From Colivicinus sp963607765 (GTDB taxonomy: Bacteria > Bacillota_I > Bacilli_A > Erysipelotrichales > Erysipelotrichaceae), in contig CAVDDT010000034.1 of NCBI GenBank assembly GCA_963607765.1, positions 1-64,000 on the forward strand: a DNA stretch of 64,000 bases, given 5' to 3'. This document shows positions 9,151 to 17,137 of the stretch, piece by piece (positions within the stretch are counted from its first letter, which is position 1; each line of letters starts with the position of its first letter). A program made the translations under genes and the position numbers. The notes under the pieces were generated by a model. It made no database searches, was not told the DNA's origin, and worked only from the letters and a program-made list of their open reading frames with translations.

Positions 9151-9406
9151 GGTTGATACTCTGCTCAAGCAGATTGATTATTTGCTTAAGCACAAAGTAA
9201 AGTACAACTCTTATGAATTTCTATGTTTCTACAACAACATGGAAGATTATCTAAAGAAGACTTATGGCAAGGATTCTAATGAATATCAAAAGTTTAAGTC
9301 AATTAAGTTTGCAAGTGACCTATACGTTGTAGAAGATGAGTTTACAATGTATGATTGTAAGGCTTGTGAAAGTGGCTTGCTTGAAGCTAAAAAATTATTA
9401 AAGTAA
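9143..9406 (+). CDS. Small hypothetical protein after ftsH
   Basis: An 87-residue protein, rich in Lys, Tyr and acidic residues, with no membrane segment. I do not recognise it. The start overlaps the last 8 bases of ftsH (ATGAATGA), typical of translational coupling, and a terminator follows directly, so it is the last gene of the tilS-hpt-ftsH operon. Two Cys lie near the end (YDCKACESG, CxxC). A partner or regulator of FtsH is possible from context only. Confidence 0.65.
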   Translation: MNEVDTLLKQIDYLLKHKVKYNSYEFLCFYNNMEDYLKKTYGKDSNEYQKFKSIKFASDLYVVEDEFTMYDCKACESGLLEAKKLLK

Positions 9407-9429
9407 AAAGACTGAATTTCAGTCTTTTT
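9405..9429 (+). terminator. Terminator of ftsH operon
   Basis: 11-bp stem AAAAAGACTGA/TCAGTCTTTTT with loop ATT. The stem ends in the T-run. Confidence 0.8.
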
Positions 9430-9476
9430 ATGTAGGAATTTGTAAAATATAAAGTAATAATATATTAGGAGGTGCC

Positions 9477-10580
9477 ATGAAAAAGCTTTTAAATCTAATA
9501 ATAATTGCATTTTTATTGTGTGGTTGTTTTAATACTAACAACAATTCGACGCTTACTGTTTCAATAACTAAAGATGATGTGGTTGATAGAGCTGATATTG
9601 ATATGACTAGCGATGAATTTAGTAAGTATGGCTTTGATTTAGGTGATAGCTTAGATATTGAGTTTTCGAATGGTGTAAAACTTACTGATGTTCCATATTT
9701 AAATGGTTACTATTTAAAAATAGGAAGTGTTATGGTCGTGGCCTATCCAAATGCTGATCGTATTGTTGTATGTAGAGTATCTAAGGGTTTTTGGTCCTTA
9801 TATAACTTTAAAGATGGCGATACAGCTACTTTTACTTTAAACACAAAAGGGAAATATTTGAGTGTTTATAATACACTTGGTGATGGTTATTCACTAGATC
9901 GAGATGATTATGAAAGTGATGAAGAGTTCGCTAATTTTAGATGCATAAGTGGTGGAAATTTAAAAGATAACTTAATTTATCGAGGTGCTTCGCCTATTGT
10001 CAATAGGATGAAGCGTGCTTCTATAAGTGATGAATTGATTGAAAAATATGCGATTAAAACGGATATTGATTTATCTGATTCTATGGATAAAATAGAACAA
10101 ATAATGGATGGCGATGATTATAATTCTCCATATTTTAAAGAACTTTATGAAAACGGAGATGTTATTGCTTTATCTATGGGGCCCGATGCGACAAGCGATA
10201 GTTTTAAGGAAAGCGTTAAAATTGGTATTCAATTTATGTTGAATCATGATGGGCCATATTATTTGCATTGTGTAGAGGGCAAAGATAGAACTGGAATTGT
10301 ATGTATAATTTTAGAAAGCTTAGCTAACTTTACATATGAAGAAATACGTGATGATTATATGCTTACATATTATAATTATTACAAAATCAAAGAAGGCGAT
10401 GATGCTTATGAATTTGTGGTTAATAATTTATTAGATTCACTTATTCAAACATTATGTAATATTGATGAATCGGTTGATTTAACTTCTTATGATTTGTTTG
10501 ATGGAATTAAAAATTATTTATTAGATTGTGGTTTAACTGATGATGAGATAAATGATTTAGCCACACTTATTACAAAATAG
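9477..10580 (+). CDS. Lipoprotein tyrosine-phosphatase-like protein
   Basis: A 367-residue exported lipoprotein. A Lys-rich N-terminus and hydrophobic stretch end in the lipobox LLCGC, so Cys17 should be lipidated. The C-terminal half carries the phosphatase P-loop HCVEGKDRTG (Cys-x5-Arg), preceded by NLIYRGASPI, as in bacterial Tyr/dual-specificity phosphatases. The N-terminal half (about 30-130) is a beta-rich region I cannot assign firmly. It probably acts outside the membrane on phosphoproteins or phosphoinositides. AGGAGG precedes the ATG. Nudix and other genes follow closely. Confidence 0.8.
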   Translation: MKKLLNLIIIAFLLCGCFNTNNNSTLTVSITKDDVVDRADIDMTSDEFSKYGFDLGDSLDIEFSNGVKLTDVPYLNGYYLKIGSVMVVAYPNADRIVVCRVSKGFWSLYNFKDGDTATFTLNTKGKYLSVYNTLGDGYSLDRDDYESDEEFANFRCISGGNLKDNLIYRGASPIVNRMKRASISDELIEKYAIKTDIDLSDSMDKIEQIMDGDDYNSPYFKELYENGDVIALSMGPDATSDSFKESVKIGIQFMLNHDGPYYLHCVEGKDRTGIVCIILESLANFTYEEIRDDYMLTYYNYYKIKEGDDAYEFVVNNLLDSLIQTLCNIDESVDLTSYDLFDGIKNYLLDCGLTDDEINDLATLITK

Positions 10581-10588
10581 GAGGATTT

Positions 10589-11119
10589 ATGGAAACTAGA
10601 GTTAAAAGAAATGAGATATATAATGGAAAAATCATTCATGTGGTATGTGATGATGTTTCTTTAGATGATGGTACTCTTACAAAAAGAGAAGTTGTTTATC
10701 ATAATGGTGGAGTTTGCATTGCTTTAAAGGATAAAGATGGCAAATTCTATATGGTTAAGCAATATCGTTATGCGCTTGAGAAAGAAATGATTGAATTTTG
10801 TGCTGGCAAGATTGAAAAGGGTGAGAATCCTGATGATGCGATTTTAAGAGAATGTGAAGAGGAACTTGGCTATAAGGCGGAGAATGTGAAGAAATTTGGT
10901 TACATTGTTCCTACTTGTGGATATTGCAGTGAAAAGATTTATCTTTATTATGGTGAAGTTGGTGAAGAAGTCGGAACTCATTTTGATAAGGATGAGCGCA
11001 TCTCTTCTTTGAAGTATTCTTATGATGAAATCAAAGAGATGATTAAGAATGGAAAGATTGATGATTCTAAGACTATTTGTTTAATGATGCATATGGAAAT
11101 GGCTGGTTTAAATGGCTAG
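10589..11119 (+). CDS. NUDIX hydrolase, ADP-ribose pyrophosphatase-like
   Basis: A 176-residue Nudix enzyme. The Nudix box is complete from GKIEKGENPD through RECEEELGY (G-x5-E-x7-REUxEExGU). The sequence before it (YMVKQYRYALEKEMIEFCAGKIE) is characteristic of the ADP-ribose pyrophosphatase subgroup, which splits ADP-ribose to AMP and ribose 5-phosphate. AGGAGG precedes the ATG. The gene overlaps the next by 8 bases. Substrate assignment rests on family resemblance. Confidence 0.88.
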   Translation: METRVKRNEIYNGKIIHVVCDDVSLDDGTLTKREVVYHNGGVCIALKDKDGKFYMVKQYRYALEKEMIEFCAGKIEKGENPDDAILRECEEELGYKAENVKKFGYIVPTCGYCSEKIYLYYGEVGEEVGTHFDKDERISSLKYSYDEIKEMIKNGKIDDSKTICLMMHMEMAGLNG

Positions 11120-11900
11120 TTTCAATGATTTAATTAATGCATCTTTTGAAAACAAACAAGATTTAGAAGATTACCTAACTGACTTTTTTGATAAGTCTAA
11201 TTTAGATGATTATCACATGGATGATCTTGCCAATGATAAACAAAAAGAAGCTATTGCAAAAATGTTTGGCAATGATGATATTTTCCTTAGAGCTGATAGT
11301 GTTCTTTTTGAGAATAATTTTTGTTTAGAAGCTTTTTATGTTTACTATTGCTTAAGCGATGACTTGGCAATTAGCTTTTATTTCAATTCAATGTTTTCTA
11401 AACTTATTAACTATGATTCTTTGGATTCTTATGAGAAAAAAGCTATCAAGATTATCTTGGAATATTATGCAATGTTTCTAAATGATATTCATAATATTAC
11501 CGGGGCAATTGATGTGCTTGAATCTCTTGAATCAATTATCAACGATGGTTCTTTCTACAACGATCGTTTAGCTATTTTGTTTAGCGAGATTGAAGAGTTA
11601 GATAAATTTTATAATTTATATTTAAAAGATGGTTTTTTGACTATTGGTTCATATATTTTATTGATCATTGTTTGTCTTAAACATAATGATGAGATTAAGG
11701 CAAAAGGTGTATTTACTAATCTTCTTGATGATCATCCAATTTGTCAATATATTGATCATGTTTGGGATTTGGATAATGATGATGGTGAAGAAGCTAAAAT
11801 GCTTAAGAATGCCTTGGATTTTTGTTATCCTAGTATTTATTCATTGCCTTATTTCTTTTCTTGGTGTGAACAAAATAAGGAGACGAGTTTGAAGTCATAA
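11112..11900 (+). CDS. Hypothetical acidic protein
   Basis: A 262-residue, strongly acidic, probably all-helical soluble protein with no signal peptide or membrane segment. I do not recognise a family; helical repeats of the TPR kind are possible from the regular aromatic and acidic spacing but are not proven. It is translationally coupled to the Nudix gene (8-base overlap) and sits before the tmk-holB-ricT-rsmI group. Confidence 0.6.
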   Translation: MASFNDLINASFENKQDLEDYLTDFFDKSNLDDYHMDDLANDKQKEAIAKMFGNDDIFLRADSVLFENNFCLEAFYVYYCLSDDLAISFYFNSMFSKLINYDSLDSYEKKAIKIILEYYAMFLNDIHNITGAIDVLESLESIINDGSFYNDRLAILFSEIEELDKFYNLYLKDGFLTIGSYILLIIVCLKHNDEIKAKGVFTNLLDDHPICQYIDHVWDLDNDDGEEAKMLKNALDFCYPSIYSLPYFFSWCEQNKETSLKS

Positions 11901-11918
11901 AGGAGTGTTTTTAATATA

Positions 11919-12203
11919 ATGAGTAGTATGGAAATTGATATTAAAAAATTAGATGCGATTAAGGATGAACTTGATTCTTTAGATGAGAATGATGTTTTAT
12001 ATATTAATGAAAATGGCAATTCAAAGTATGTTTTGCTTCCAATTGAAAGCTATGACGTTTTAGAAAATAAGAATAGCGCTAATGTTAAGATTGTTACTCC
12101 ATTTAATGGTGAACTAACTTACGATGAATATGAGGCCATTAAAAAACAAGTATTAGATATTTTAGATAAAACTTTTAAGCCAAAAAGAGAGAAACTGAAT
12201 TGA
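11919..12203 (+). CDS. Small Phd-like protein upstream of tmk
   Basis: A 94-residue protein whose first half (SKYVLLPIESYDVLE) resembles the strand-helix of Phd/YefM antitoxins. No toxin gene adjoins it, so I do not call a toxin-antitoxin pair. There are two possible starts. ATG 11919 has AAGGAG 13 bases away. ATG 11928 lies 7 bases after TATAAT (11915-11920) and could be leaderless. The stop overlaps the tmk ATG (TGATG), so they are cotranslated. Confidence 0.6.
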   Translation: MSSMEIDIKKLDAIKDELDSLDENDVLYINENGNSKYVLLPIESYDVLENKNSANVKIVTPFNGELTYDEYEAIKKQVLDILDKTFKPKREKLN

Positions 12204-12826
12204 TGAAAAAGGGATATTTTATTGTGTTTGAGGGACCTGATGGTTCTGGTAAGACTACTGTTTGTGATAAGCTTTGCGATATTTTGATTAAACGTGGATA
12301 TGATATTGTTCATACAAGAGAACCTGGTGGTATTGATATTGCCGAACAGATTAGAAATGTTATTTTAGATCCAAAGAATACAGCTATGGATGCTCGTACT
12401 GAGGCATTGCTTTATGCAGCAAGCAGACGTCAGCATTTAGTTGAGAGAGTCATACCTTCTGTAAATAGTGGAAAGATTGTAATTTGCGAGAGATTTTTAT
12501 ATTCTTCTCTGGCCTATCAAGGAAAGGCTAGAGGCATAGGCTTTGATGGAATTTTGGACATCAACAATTTTGCGATAGAAAATTGTAAGCCTGATATGAC
12601 TGTTTATCTTGATGTATCAGAGGAAGTGGGCCAAAGTCGTATTAATCAAAGAGCTAGTAAAGATAGACTTGATGCCGAATCTGTTAATTTCCATCATTTA
12701 GTTAATGAGGGGTATAAAGAGGTTCTTGATATGTTTAAAGACACCATGGTTGTTGATGCGAATAATGATGTCGATACGGTAGTGTCTGATTGTTTGAATT
12801 TGGTATTGAATTTAATTAATGGTTAA
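12203..12826 (+). CDS. tmk: Thymidylate kinase
   Basis: Phosphorylates dTMP to dTDP. The P-loop FEGPDGSGKTT lies at residues 8-18, followed by TREPGG (dTMP-binding region) and CERFLYSSLAYQG. Length 207 residues is typical. I start at the ATG overlapping the upstream stop rather than the TTG one codon earlier. It overlaps holB by 8 bases, the same tmk-holB-ricT-rsmI order seen in Bacillus and relatives. Confidence 0.96.
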   Translation: MKKGYFIVFEGPDGSGKTTVCDKLCDILIKRGYDIVHTREPGGIDIAEQIRNVILDPKNTAMDARTEALLYAASRRQHLVERVIPSVNSGKIVICERFLYSSLAYQGKARGIGFDGILDINNFAIENCKPDMTVYLDVSEEVGQSRINQRASKDRLDAESVNFHHLVNEGYKEVLDMFKDTMVVDANNDVDTVVSDCLNLVLNLING

Positions 12827-13772
12827 AGAAATATTAAAAGAAAAGGAGGCCATTGCCTACCTTTCATTAGAAAATGATTTAAAGACTAGCCATTTAGCTC
12901 ATAGTTATTTGTTTTATGGAGAGCTTAATCCTTTAAAGAAGGATGCGGCTTTTTTGTTGGCTCAAAGCATTATTGAAGATAAGAATGATTTTGCTTGCGA
13001 GACTTGCAATAGATGTCTAAGAATTAAGAATAACAATTATTTTGATGTTATTTATGTAGATGGATACAAGAGTTTAATTAAACTTGAGGATATAGAAAAC
13101 ATCATGTCTGAGTTCTCTCGTACTTCTTTAGAAGAATCTAAGAAAAAAGTTTATATTCTTGATAATGTTAATAATGCTAGCACAAAGGCTATGAATATGC
13201 TTCTAAAGTTTATGGAAGAGCCTACTAATGACAATACATATGGTATTTTTATTAGTGATAACATTGACACTTTGCTTAATACGGTAGTTAGTAGATGTGA
13301 GAAAGTTCCTTTTGTTAGTAAAGATTTTTCTTTTTTGATTGATGAATATATCCAAAGAGGATTTGATTATGTTGATGCTTATCTTTTAAGCAATATTAAA
13401 CATGAACTATTGGATATTGATGTCAATGATGAATGTTACTTAAATGGAAAAGAGTATGTTTATAAGACGATTGATAATTTGCCTAATAAAGACTATATTC
13501 CTGTTTTGTTTTCAAGGGAATTTTATAGTTGTGTTTCAAAGGATGACTTTAAGATGTGCAGCGACTATTATCTAGATATTTTTTTAAAGATGTTAGATGA
13601 TTGTTTGAATAATGTTTCTATTGATGATGAAGAATACAATTCTTATTTAGCTAAATTGAGTGATGATGCACCTAGACTTTTTGAGATTATGTTAGATGGT
13701 AAAGATAAGACGATTAATCCAGTTAACCGTTCTTTATTGTTTGACCAAATTGCGTTTAAAATAATATCATAA
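12819..13772 (+). CDS. holB: DNA polymerase III delta prime subunit
   Basis: Clamp-loader subunit, 317 residues. HLAHSYLFYGE is the start of the AAA fold. The zinc-binding module includes CETCNRC, and KKKVYILDNVNNASTKAMNMLLKFMEEP corresponds to Walker B and sensor 1. The P-loop is not preserved (ELNPLKKDAA), as expected for delta prime, which does not bind ATP. Coupled to tmk and 4 bases before ricT. Confidence 0.9.
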   Translation: MVKEILKEKEAIAYLSLENDLKTSHLAHSYLFYGELNPLKKDAAFLLAQSIIEDKNDFACETCNRCLRIKNNNYFDVIYVDGYKSLIKLEDIENIMSEFSRTSLEESKKKVYILDNVNNASTKAMNMLLKFMEEPTNDNTYGIFISDNIDTLLNTVVSRCEKVPFVSKDFSFLIDEYIQRGFDYVDAYLLSNIKHELLDIDVNDECYLNGKEYVYKTIDNLPNKDYIPVLFSREFYSCVSKDDFKMCSDYYLDIFLKMLDDCLNNVSIDDEEYNSYLAKLSDDAPRLFEIMLDGKDKTINPVNRSLLFDQIAFKIIS

Positions 13773-13776
13773 TTAT

Positions 13777-14649
13777 ATGAGTGAAAATATTAAATATCTA
13801 TCAGTTCGTTTTCAAACTACGAACAAAACATATACTTTTTCTACTGTAGACGAGTCTGTTAAAAATGGTGATGCGGTTATTGTGGAGACACAAAGAGGTA
13901 TCGAATACGCAAGAGTAATTGCTGATCCATTTGATAAGCCTAATGTAGAAATGGAAATTAAGGGGATCATTAGAAAAGCTACAAGAGAAGACCAAGATGC
14001 TTATGAAAAAAATCTTGATGATAGTAAGAAGGCTAGAGAAATTTGCCAAAAGGAAGCAGATAAATTAAAACTTGGTATGAATGTCATTTCTAGCGAGTAT
14101 ACTCTTGATAGAAGTAAGATTACTTTTATTTATTTAGCTGATGATCGCGTAGACTTTAGAGAACTGTTAAAGGTTTTGGCCGCTATTTTTAGATGCCGTA
14201 TTGATTTAAGGCAAGTTGGCACAAGAGATAAGGCGAAGATGGTTTCTGGTATTGGCCCTTGCGGAAGGGAACTTTGTTGCGCAAAGTATATTACGGAATT
14301 TGATCGCATTTCGATTAATATGGCCAAAAATCAATTGTTGGCTTTAAATGTTTCGAAGCTATCTGGTCAATGTGGAAACTTGATGTGTTGTTTAAAATAT
14401 GAAGATGAGGCATATAAGGATTTAAGAAAGTCTTTGCCTAAGATGAATAGTTACATTGAATATGAAGGCGAAAAATACAAGCTTACTTCAATGAATGTTA
14501 TTGCCCGCAATTGCAAGCTTGAGAATCCTGAACATGCGATTTTTATTTCATTGGATGATTTATCTAATAAGGGCAAGGTTTTAAAGCCTAAAAATAACAA
14601 CAATAATAATAATCAAAAGAATAATAGCGAGGAAAGTGTCAGTGAATAA
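13777..14649 (+). CDS. ricT: PSP1 domain protein RicT (YaaT)
   Basis: A 290-residue PSP1-domain protein. In Bacillus, RicT with RicA and RicF forms an iron-sulphur complex that stimulates RNase Y-dependent mRNA maturation. Visible are the family core GTRDKAKMVSGIGPCGRELC and a second Cys cluster CGNLMCCLKY, matching the cluster-ligand Cys. The C-terminus is an Asn-rich tail. Sits between holB and rsmI as in Bacillus. ricA and ricF are not in the window. Confidence 0.93.
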   Translation: MSENIKYLSVRFQTTNKTYTFSTVDESVKNGDAVIVETQRGIEYARVIADPFDKPNVEMEIKGIIRKATREDQDAYEKNLDDSKKAREICQKEADKLKLGMNVISSEYTLDRSKITFIYLADDRVDFRELLKVLAAIFRCRIDLRQVGTRDKAKMVSGIGPCGRELCCAKYITEFDRISINMAKNQLLALNVSKLSGQCGNLMCCLKYEDEAYKDLRKSLPKMNSYIEYEGEKYKLTSMNVIARNCKLENPEHAIFISLDDLSNKGKVLKPKNNNNNNNQKNNSEESVSE

Positions 14650-15460
14650 GGTGACACTTTTTTTAGTCGCAACGCCTATTGGCAATCTTACTGAAGCTAG
14701 TCAAAGAGTAATTGATACTTTAAGTAATGTTGAGGTTATTGCTTGTGAGGATACAAGAAATACTAGAAAGTTACTTAGTCACTTTGATATTCATACTAAG
14801 TTAATTGCTTACCATAATTTTAATGAAGAGAAGGCTTGTGTAGATATTATTAAGTATCTTGATGAGGGAAAAGATGTGGCTTTAGTATCTGATGCAGGCT
14901 ATCCTCTTTTGTCCGATCCTGGTTATGTATTAGTTAATGAGGTGATTAAAAGAGGTTATTCAATAAATACAGTAAGTGGTCCAAATGCCGCAATTAATGC
15001 GCTTGTTGCCAGTGGGCTACCAACTAATCATTATCTTTTCTATGGTTTTTTAAACGCAAAAAGTTCTAGTGCTAAAAAAGAGCTAGAGGAATTAAAAGAG
15101 TTCCCTTACACAATTATCTTTTATGAGGCTCCTCATCGCATATTTAAGACGCTTCAAAATGTTTTGGATGTCTTTGGTGATAGAAGGGCGGTTATTGGCA
15201 GAGAATTAACTAAGATTCATGAAGAATACCATCGTGGTTTTTTAAGCGAACTTTTAAAGGCTGAAGAATATCGTGGTGAGTTAGTACTTATCGTGGAAGG
15301 CTTTCAAAAAGAGGAAAAAGAGATTGATTTTAATAATTTGATAGATGAAGTGGATAAGCTTGTTAAGGAAAATGTTAAGACTAAGGAGGCTATTAAGATA
15401 ATAGCTGAAAAGTATAAAGTTTCTAAAAATGAGCTTTATGATTTGTATCATAAGAAATAG
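14642..15460 (+). CDS. rsmI: 16S rRNA C1402 2'-O-methyltransferase
   Basis: RsmI methylates the ribose of C1402 with SAM. The family opening is TLFLVATPIGNL, followed by ACEDTRNTRKLL, VSDAGYPLLSDPG and SGPNAAINALVASGLP. Length 272 residues is normal. There is no ATG near the expected start: GTG 14642 overlaps the ricT stop and follows GAGGA, while GTG 14636 is an alternative. The terminal helix-turn region (KEAIKIIAEKYKVSKNELYDL) matches RsmI. Confidence 0.93.
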   Translation: MNKVTLFLVATPIGNLTEASQRVIDTLSNVEVIACEDTRNTRKLLSHFDIHTKLIAYHNFNEEKACVDIIKYLDEGKDVALVSDAGYPLLSDPGYVLVNEVIKRGYSINTVSGPNAAINALVASGLPTNHYLFYGFLNAKSSSAKKELEELKEFPYTIIFYEAPHRIFKTLQNVLDVFGDRRAVIGRELTKIHEEYHRGFLSELLKAEEYRGELVLIVEGFQKEEKEIDFNNLIDEVDKLVKENVKTKEAIKIIAEKYKVSKNELYDLYHKK

Positions 15461-15463
15461 CGC

Positions 15464-15469
15464 TATAAT
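15464..15469 (+). promoter_or_regulatory. ribU promoter -10
   Basis: TATAAT just after the rsmI stop codon. A possible -35, TTGTAT at 15443, has a short 15-base spacer. Transcription would begin near 15476, right at the riboswitch. Confidence 0.5.
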
Positions 15470-15475
15470 AAATTT

Positions 15476-15578
15476 GTTTTCAGGGCAGGGTTAGATTCCC
15501 GATCGGTGGTATACCCCACGAGCGTAAGCTGAACTTGTGAGATTCAAGTGGCGACAGTATAGTCTGGATGAAAGGAGA
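15476..15578 (+). promoter_or_regulatory. FMN riboswitch (RFN element)
   Basis: The conserved RFN blocks are in order: CAGGGCAGGGT, TTCCCGATCGG, CCCACGAGC, GATTCAAGTGGCGACAG and AGTCTGGATGAAAGGAG. P1 can pair TTTCA with TGAAA. The aptamer ends in AAAGGAG, which is also the ribU ribosome-binding site, and no intrinsic terminator lies between aptamer and start codon. This predicts translational control: FMN binding hides the ribosome-binding site. Confidence 0.95.
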
Positions 15579-15589
15579 CTTTTTATTTT

Positions 15590-16180
15590 ATGAAAACTAA
15601 TTCTAAAACTCACTTAATAGTGATGGTTGCGATTCTTGGGGCACTAGCAGGAGTATTAATGCTTATTGAGTTTCCCCTTGTGATTGCACCACCTTTTTAT
15701 AAAGTGGATTTATCTGATGTAGCTGCACTTTTCGCAGGATATGCACTTGGACCTGTTTGTGGCATTCTGGTATGTCTTGTCAAAATTCTTATTTCAATTA
15801 TTCTAAATGGTACAACTACCGCTTTTGTAGGTGAATTTGCGGCATTTGTGATGGATGGCAGTTTTGTCTTAACGGCTTGTGTTATTTATAAGAAGCATCA
15901 TAATAAAAAAGGTGCTATATATTCATTGCTATTTGGAACTTTAATGTTAATGATTGTTGGCGGTGTTATGAACTATTTTGTGATGATTCCAGCATATGTT
16001 AAGTTTATGAACATTCCTCTTGATACTATTATCTCAATGGGTAACGCAATATTTGGCTCAGTAAATTCACTACTAACATTAGTATTATTCTGTACAGTTC
16101 CATTTAATTTAGTAAAAGGAATAATTATTAGTCTAATCACTTATTTGTTGTATAAGAGGGTATCACCTTTAATTAAATAA
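15590..16180 (+). CDS. ribU: Riboflavin transporter RibU (ECF S component)
   Basis: A 196-residue integral membrane protein, the substrate-binding S component of an energy-coupling-factor riboflavin importer. About six membrane segments are visible, with the family block VDLSDVAALFAGYALGPVCG near residues 38-57. The FMN riboswitch directly upstream settles the substrate. The ECF ATPases and T component are not in this window and are presumably shared. A terminator follows. Confidence 0.95.
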   Translation: MKTNSKTHLIVMVAILGALAGVLMLIEFPLVIAPPFYKVDLSDVAALFAGYALGPVCGILVCLVKILISIILNGTTTAFVGEFAAFVMDGSFVLTACVIYKKHHNKKGAIYSLLFGTLMLMIVGGVMNYFVMIPAYVKFMNIPLDTIISMGNAIFGSVNSLLTLVLFCTVPFNLVKGIIISLITYLLYKRVSPLIK

Positions 16181-16184
16181 AGAG

Positions 16185-16215
16185 ACAAAAATCAGGCATA
16201 GCTTGATTTTTTTGT
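16185..16215 (+). terminator. ribU terminator
   Basis: Imperfect stem built on AAAAATCAGGC/GCTTGATTTTTTT, with a seven-base T-run, starting 4 bases after the ribU stop. Confidence 0.75.
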
Positions 16216-16264
16216 ACTTAAAAACTATTTTTTCTTTAGAAAATGTAGGAATTTTTTTCTTTTT

Positions 16265-16480
16265 TGGTAAGCCAATGATAAAAGAAAAATAAAGAAAGTT
16301 AATGAACTTATTAAGGATATAAAGAGAAATAATTCTAATGGATTGGGCAAGTCTGAACTGCTGAAGGGCAATTTAAGTGGTTTGAGTTCTAGAAGAATTG
16401 ATAGTAAAAATAGAATTGTTTACTATGTTGTTGATGAAACAATTTTTATTGTGCCTTGTAAAGGGCATTACGATAACTAA
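16265..16480 (+). pseudogene. YoeB-type toxin relic
   Basis: From 16271 a 69-codon open frame reads like the body of a YoeB/Txe mRNA interferase: KVNELIKDIKRN, then ELLKGNLSG, SRRIDSKNRIVYYV and GHYDN at the end. Immediately before it, in frame, TGG TAA (Trp-stop) replaces the Trp-Gln expected in the family, so the N-terminus is cut off by a nonsense change; farther upstream the frame is unrecognisable. No antitoxin gene adjoins it. It is a decayed toxin-antitoxin locus between ribU and a - strand gene. Confidence 0.75.
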
Positions 16481-16486
16481 AATAAA

Positions 16487-16512
16487 TGGCTATTAAGAAA
16501 ACTTAATAGCCA
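16487..16512 (-). terminator. Terminator of the 16518 gene
   Basis: Perfect 11-bp stem TGGCTATTAAG/CTTAATAGCCA with loop of four A (on +), with T-runs on both sides. It lies directly after the - strand stop and could also stop + strand readthrough. Confidence 0.75.
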
Positions 16513-16517
16513 TATTT

Positions 16518-17084
16518 TTATTTAAGATTGTTGTTAGTTTTTTCTAGCGAATCTTTGGTTTTATCAAGAACTTTGATAATCGCATCAAGTCCTTTATCTG
16601 CGATAGTTAACGCACTCTTTTTTACGTTATAAATAGTTTTTTGTGTTTCTTCGCTGTTTATAAAATCAACCACATTGTTTTTTAGATTGATTGCCATATT
16701 AGTGGCGTTTTTAACATTTTCATTTTCCAAGAATTTTTCCATAGTACTTTTTGAAGCACTTTCTTCTTCTTGAATTTTAATGTATTCGGCATTATTGCTT
16801 GGGGCAATTTCTTCAAATTTAGCGAATGCATATGCAGCAGCCTTGTTGCACTTTTCTTCTACTCTGTCTAAGAATTTATCAAGTTCTTCTTCATCGCTAA
16901 TTCTATCTACTACACTCTTTAGCTTAACTGAGGCCTCAGTGATTGTGTCGATAGTCTTATCAGAAATTGTTTTTATTTTTAATGCTGTTTCTTCATCAAC
17001 GTTTTTAATTTTCTCACTTGCGACTTTGTTGATGTCAGAAGTGATGTCTTGCATCTTCTTTATAGTATTGTCAAATCTAGCCAT
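16518..17084 (-). CDS. Helical phasin-like protein
   Basis: A 188-residue protein, almost wholly amphipathic helix, rich in Lys, Asp, Glu and Asn, with recurring stretches such as TIDTITEASVKLKSVVD and NVVDFINSEETQKTIYNVKK. No membrane segment or signal peptide. It resembles phasin-like or apolipophorin-like helical proteins only in general character; I do not recognise a specific family. GGAGG precedes the ATG and a TATAAT lies 17 bases upstream of the ATG. It is divergent from the membrane/AAA operon, sharing about 50 bases of promoter region, so a joint role is possible. Confidence 0.65.
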   Translation of the reverse strand: MARFDNTIKKMQDITSDINKVASEKIKNVDEETALKIKTISDKTIDTITEASVKLKSVVDRISDEEELDKFLDRVEEKCNKAAAYAFAKFEEIAPSNNAEYIKIQEEESASKSTMEKFLENENVKNATNMAINLKNNVVDFINSEETQKTIYNVKKSALTIADKGLDAIIKVLDKTKDSLEKTNNNLK

Positions 17085-17122
17085 AATGCACCTCCATAAA
17101 TATTATAACCCATTAAAAATAA

Positions 17123-17130
17123 TGTATAAT
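17123..17130 (+). promoter_or_regulatory. Promoter -10 of the AAA operon (leaderless)
   Basis: TGTATAAT ends 7 bases before ATG 17138 and no Shine-Dalgarno sequence lies between. The predicted transcript would begin at or next to the start codon. Confidence 0.55.
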
Positions 17131-17137
17131 AACAATT

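Noticed and set aside
11919..12203. Phd-type antitoxin of a toxin-antitoxin pair
   Set aside because: Similarity is short, and the next gene is tmk; no toxin adjoins.
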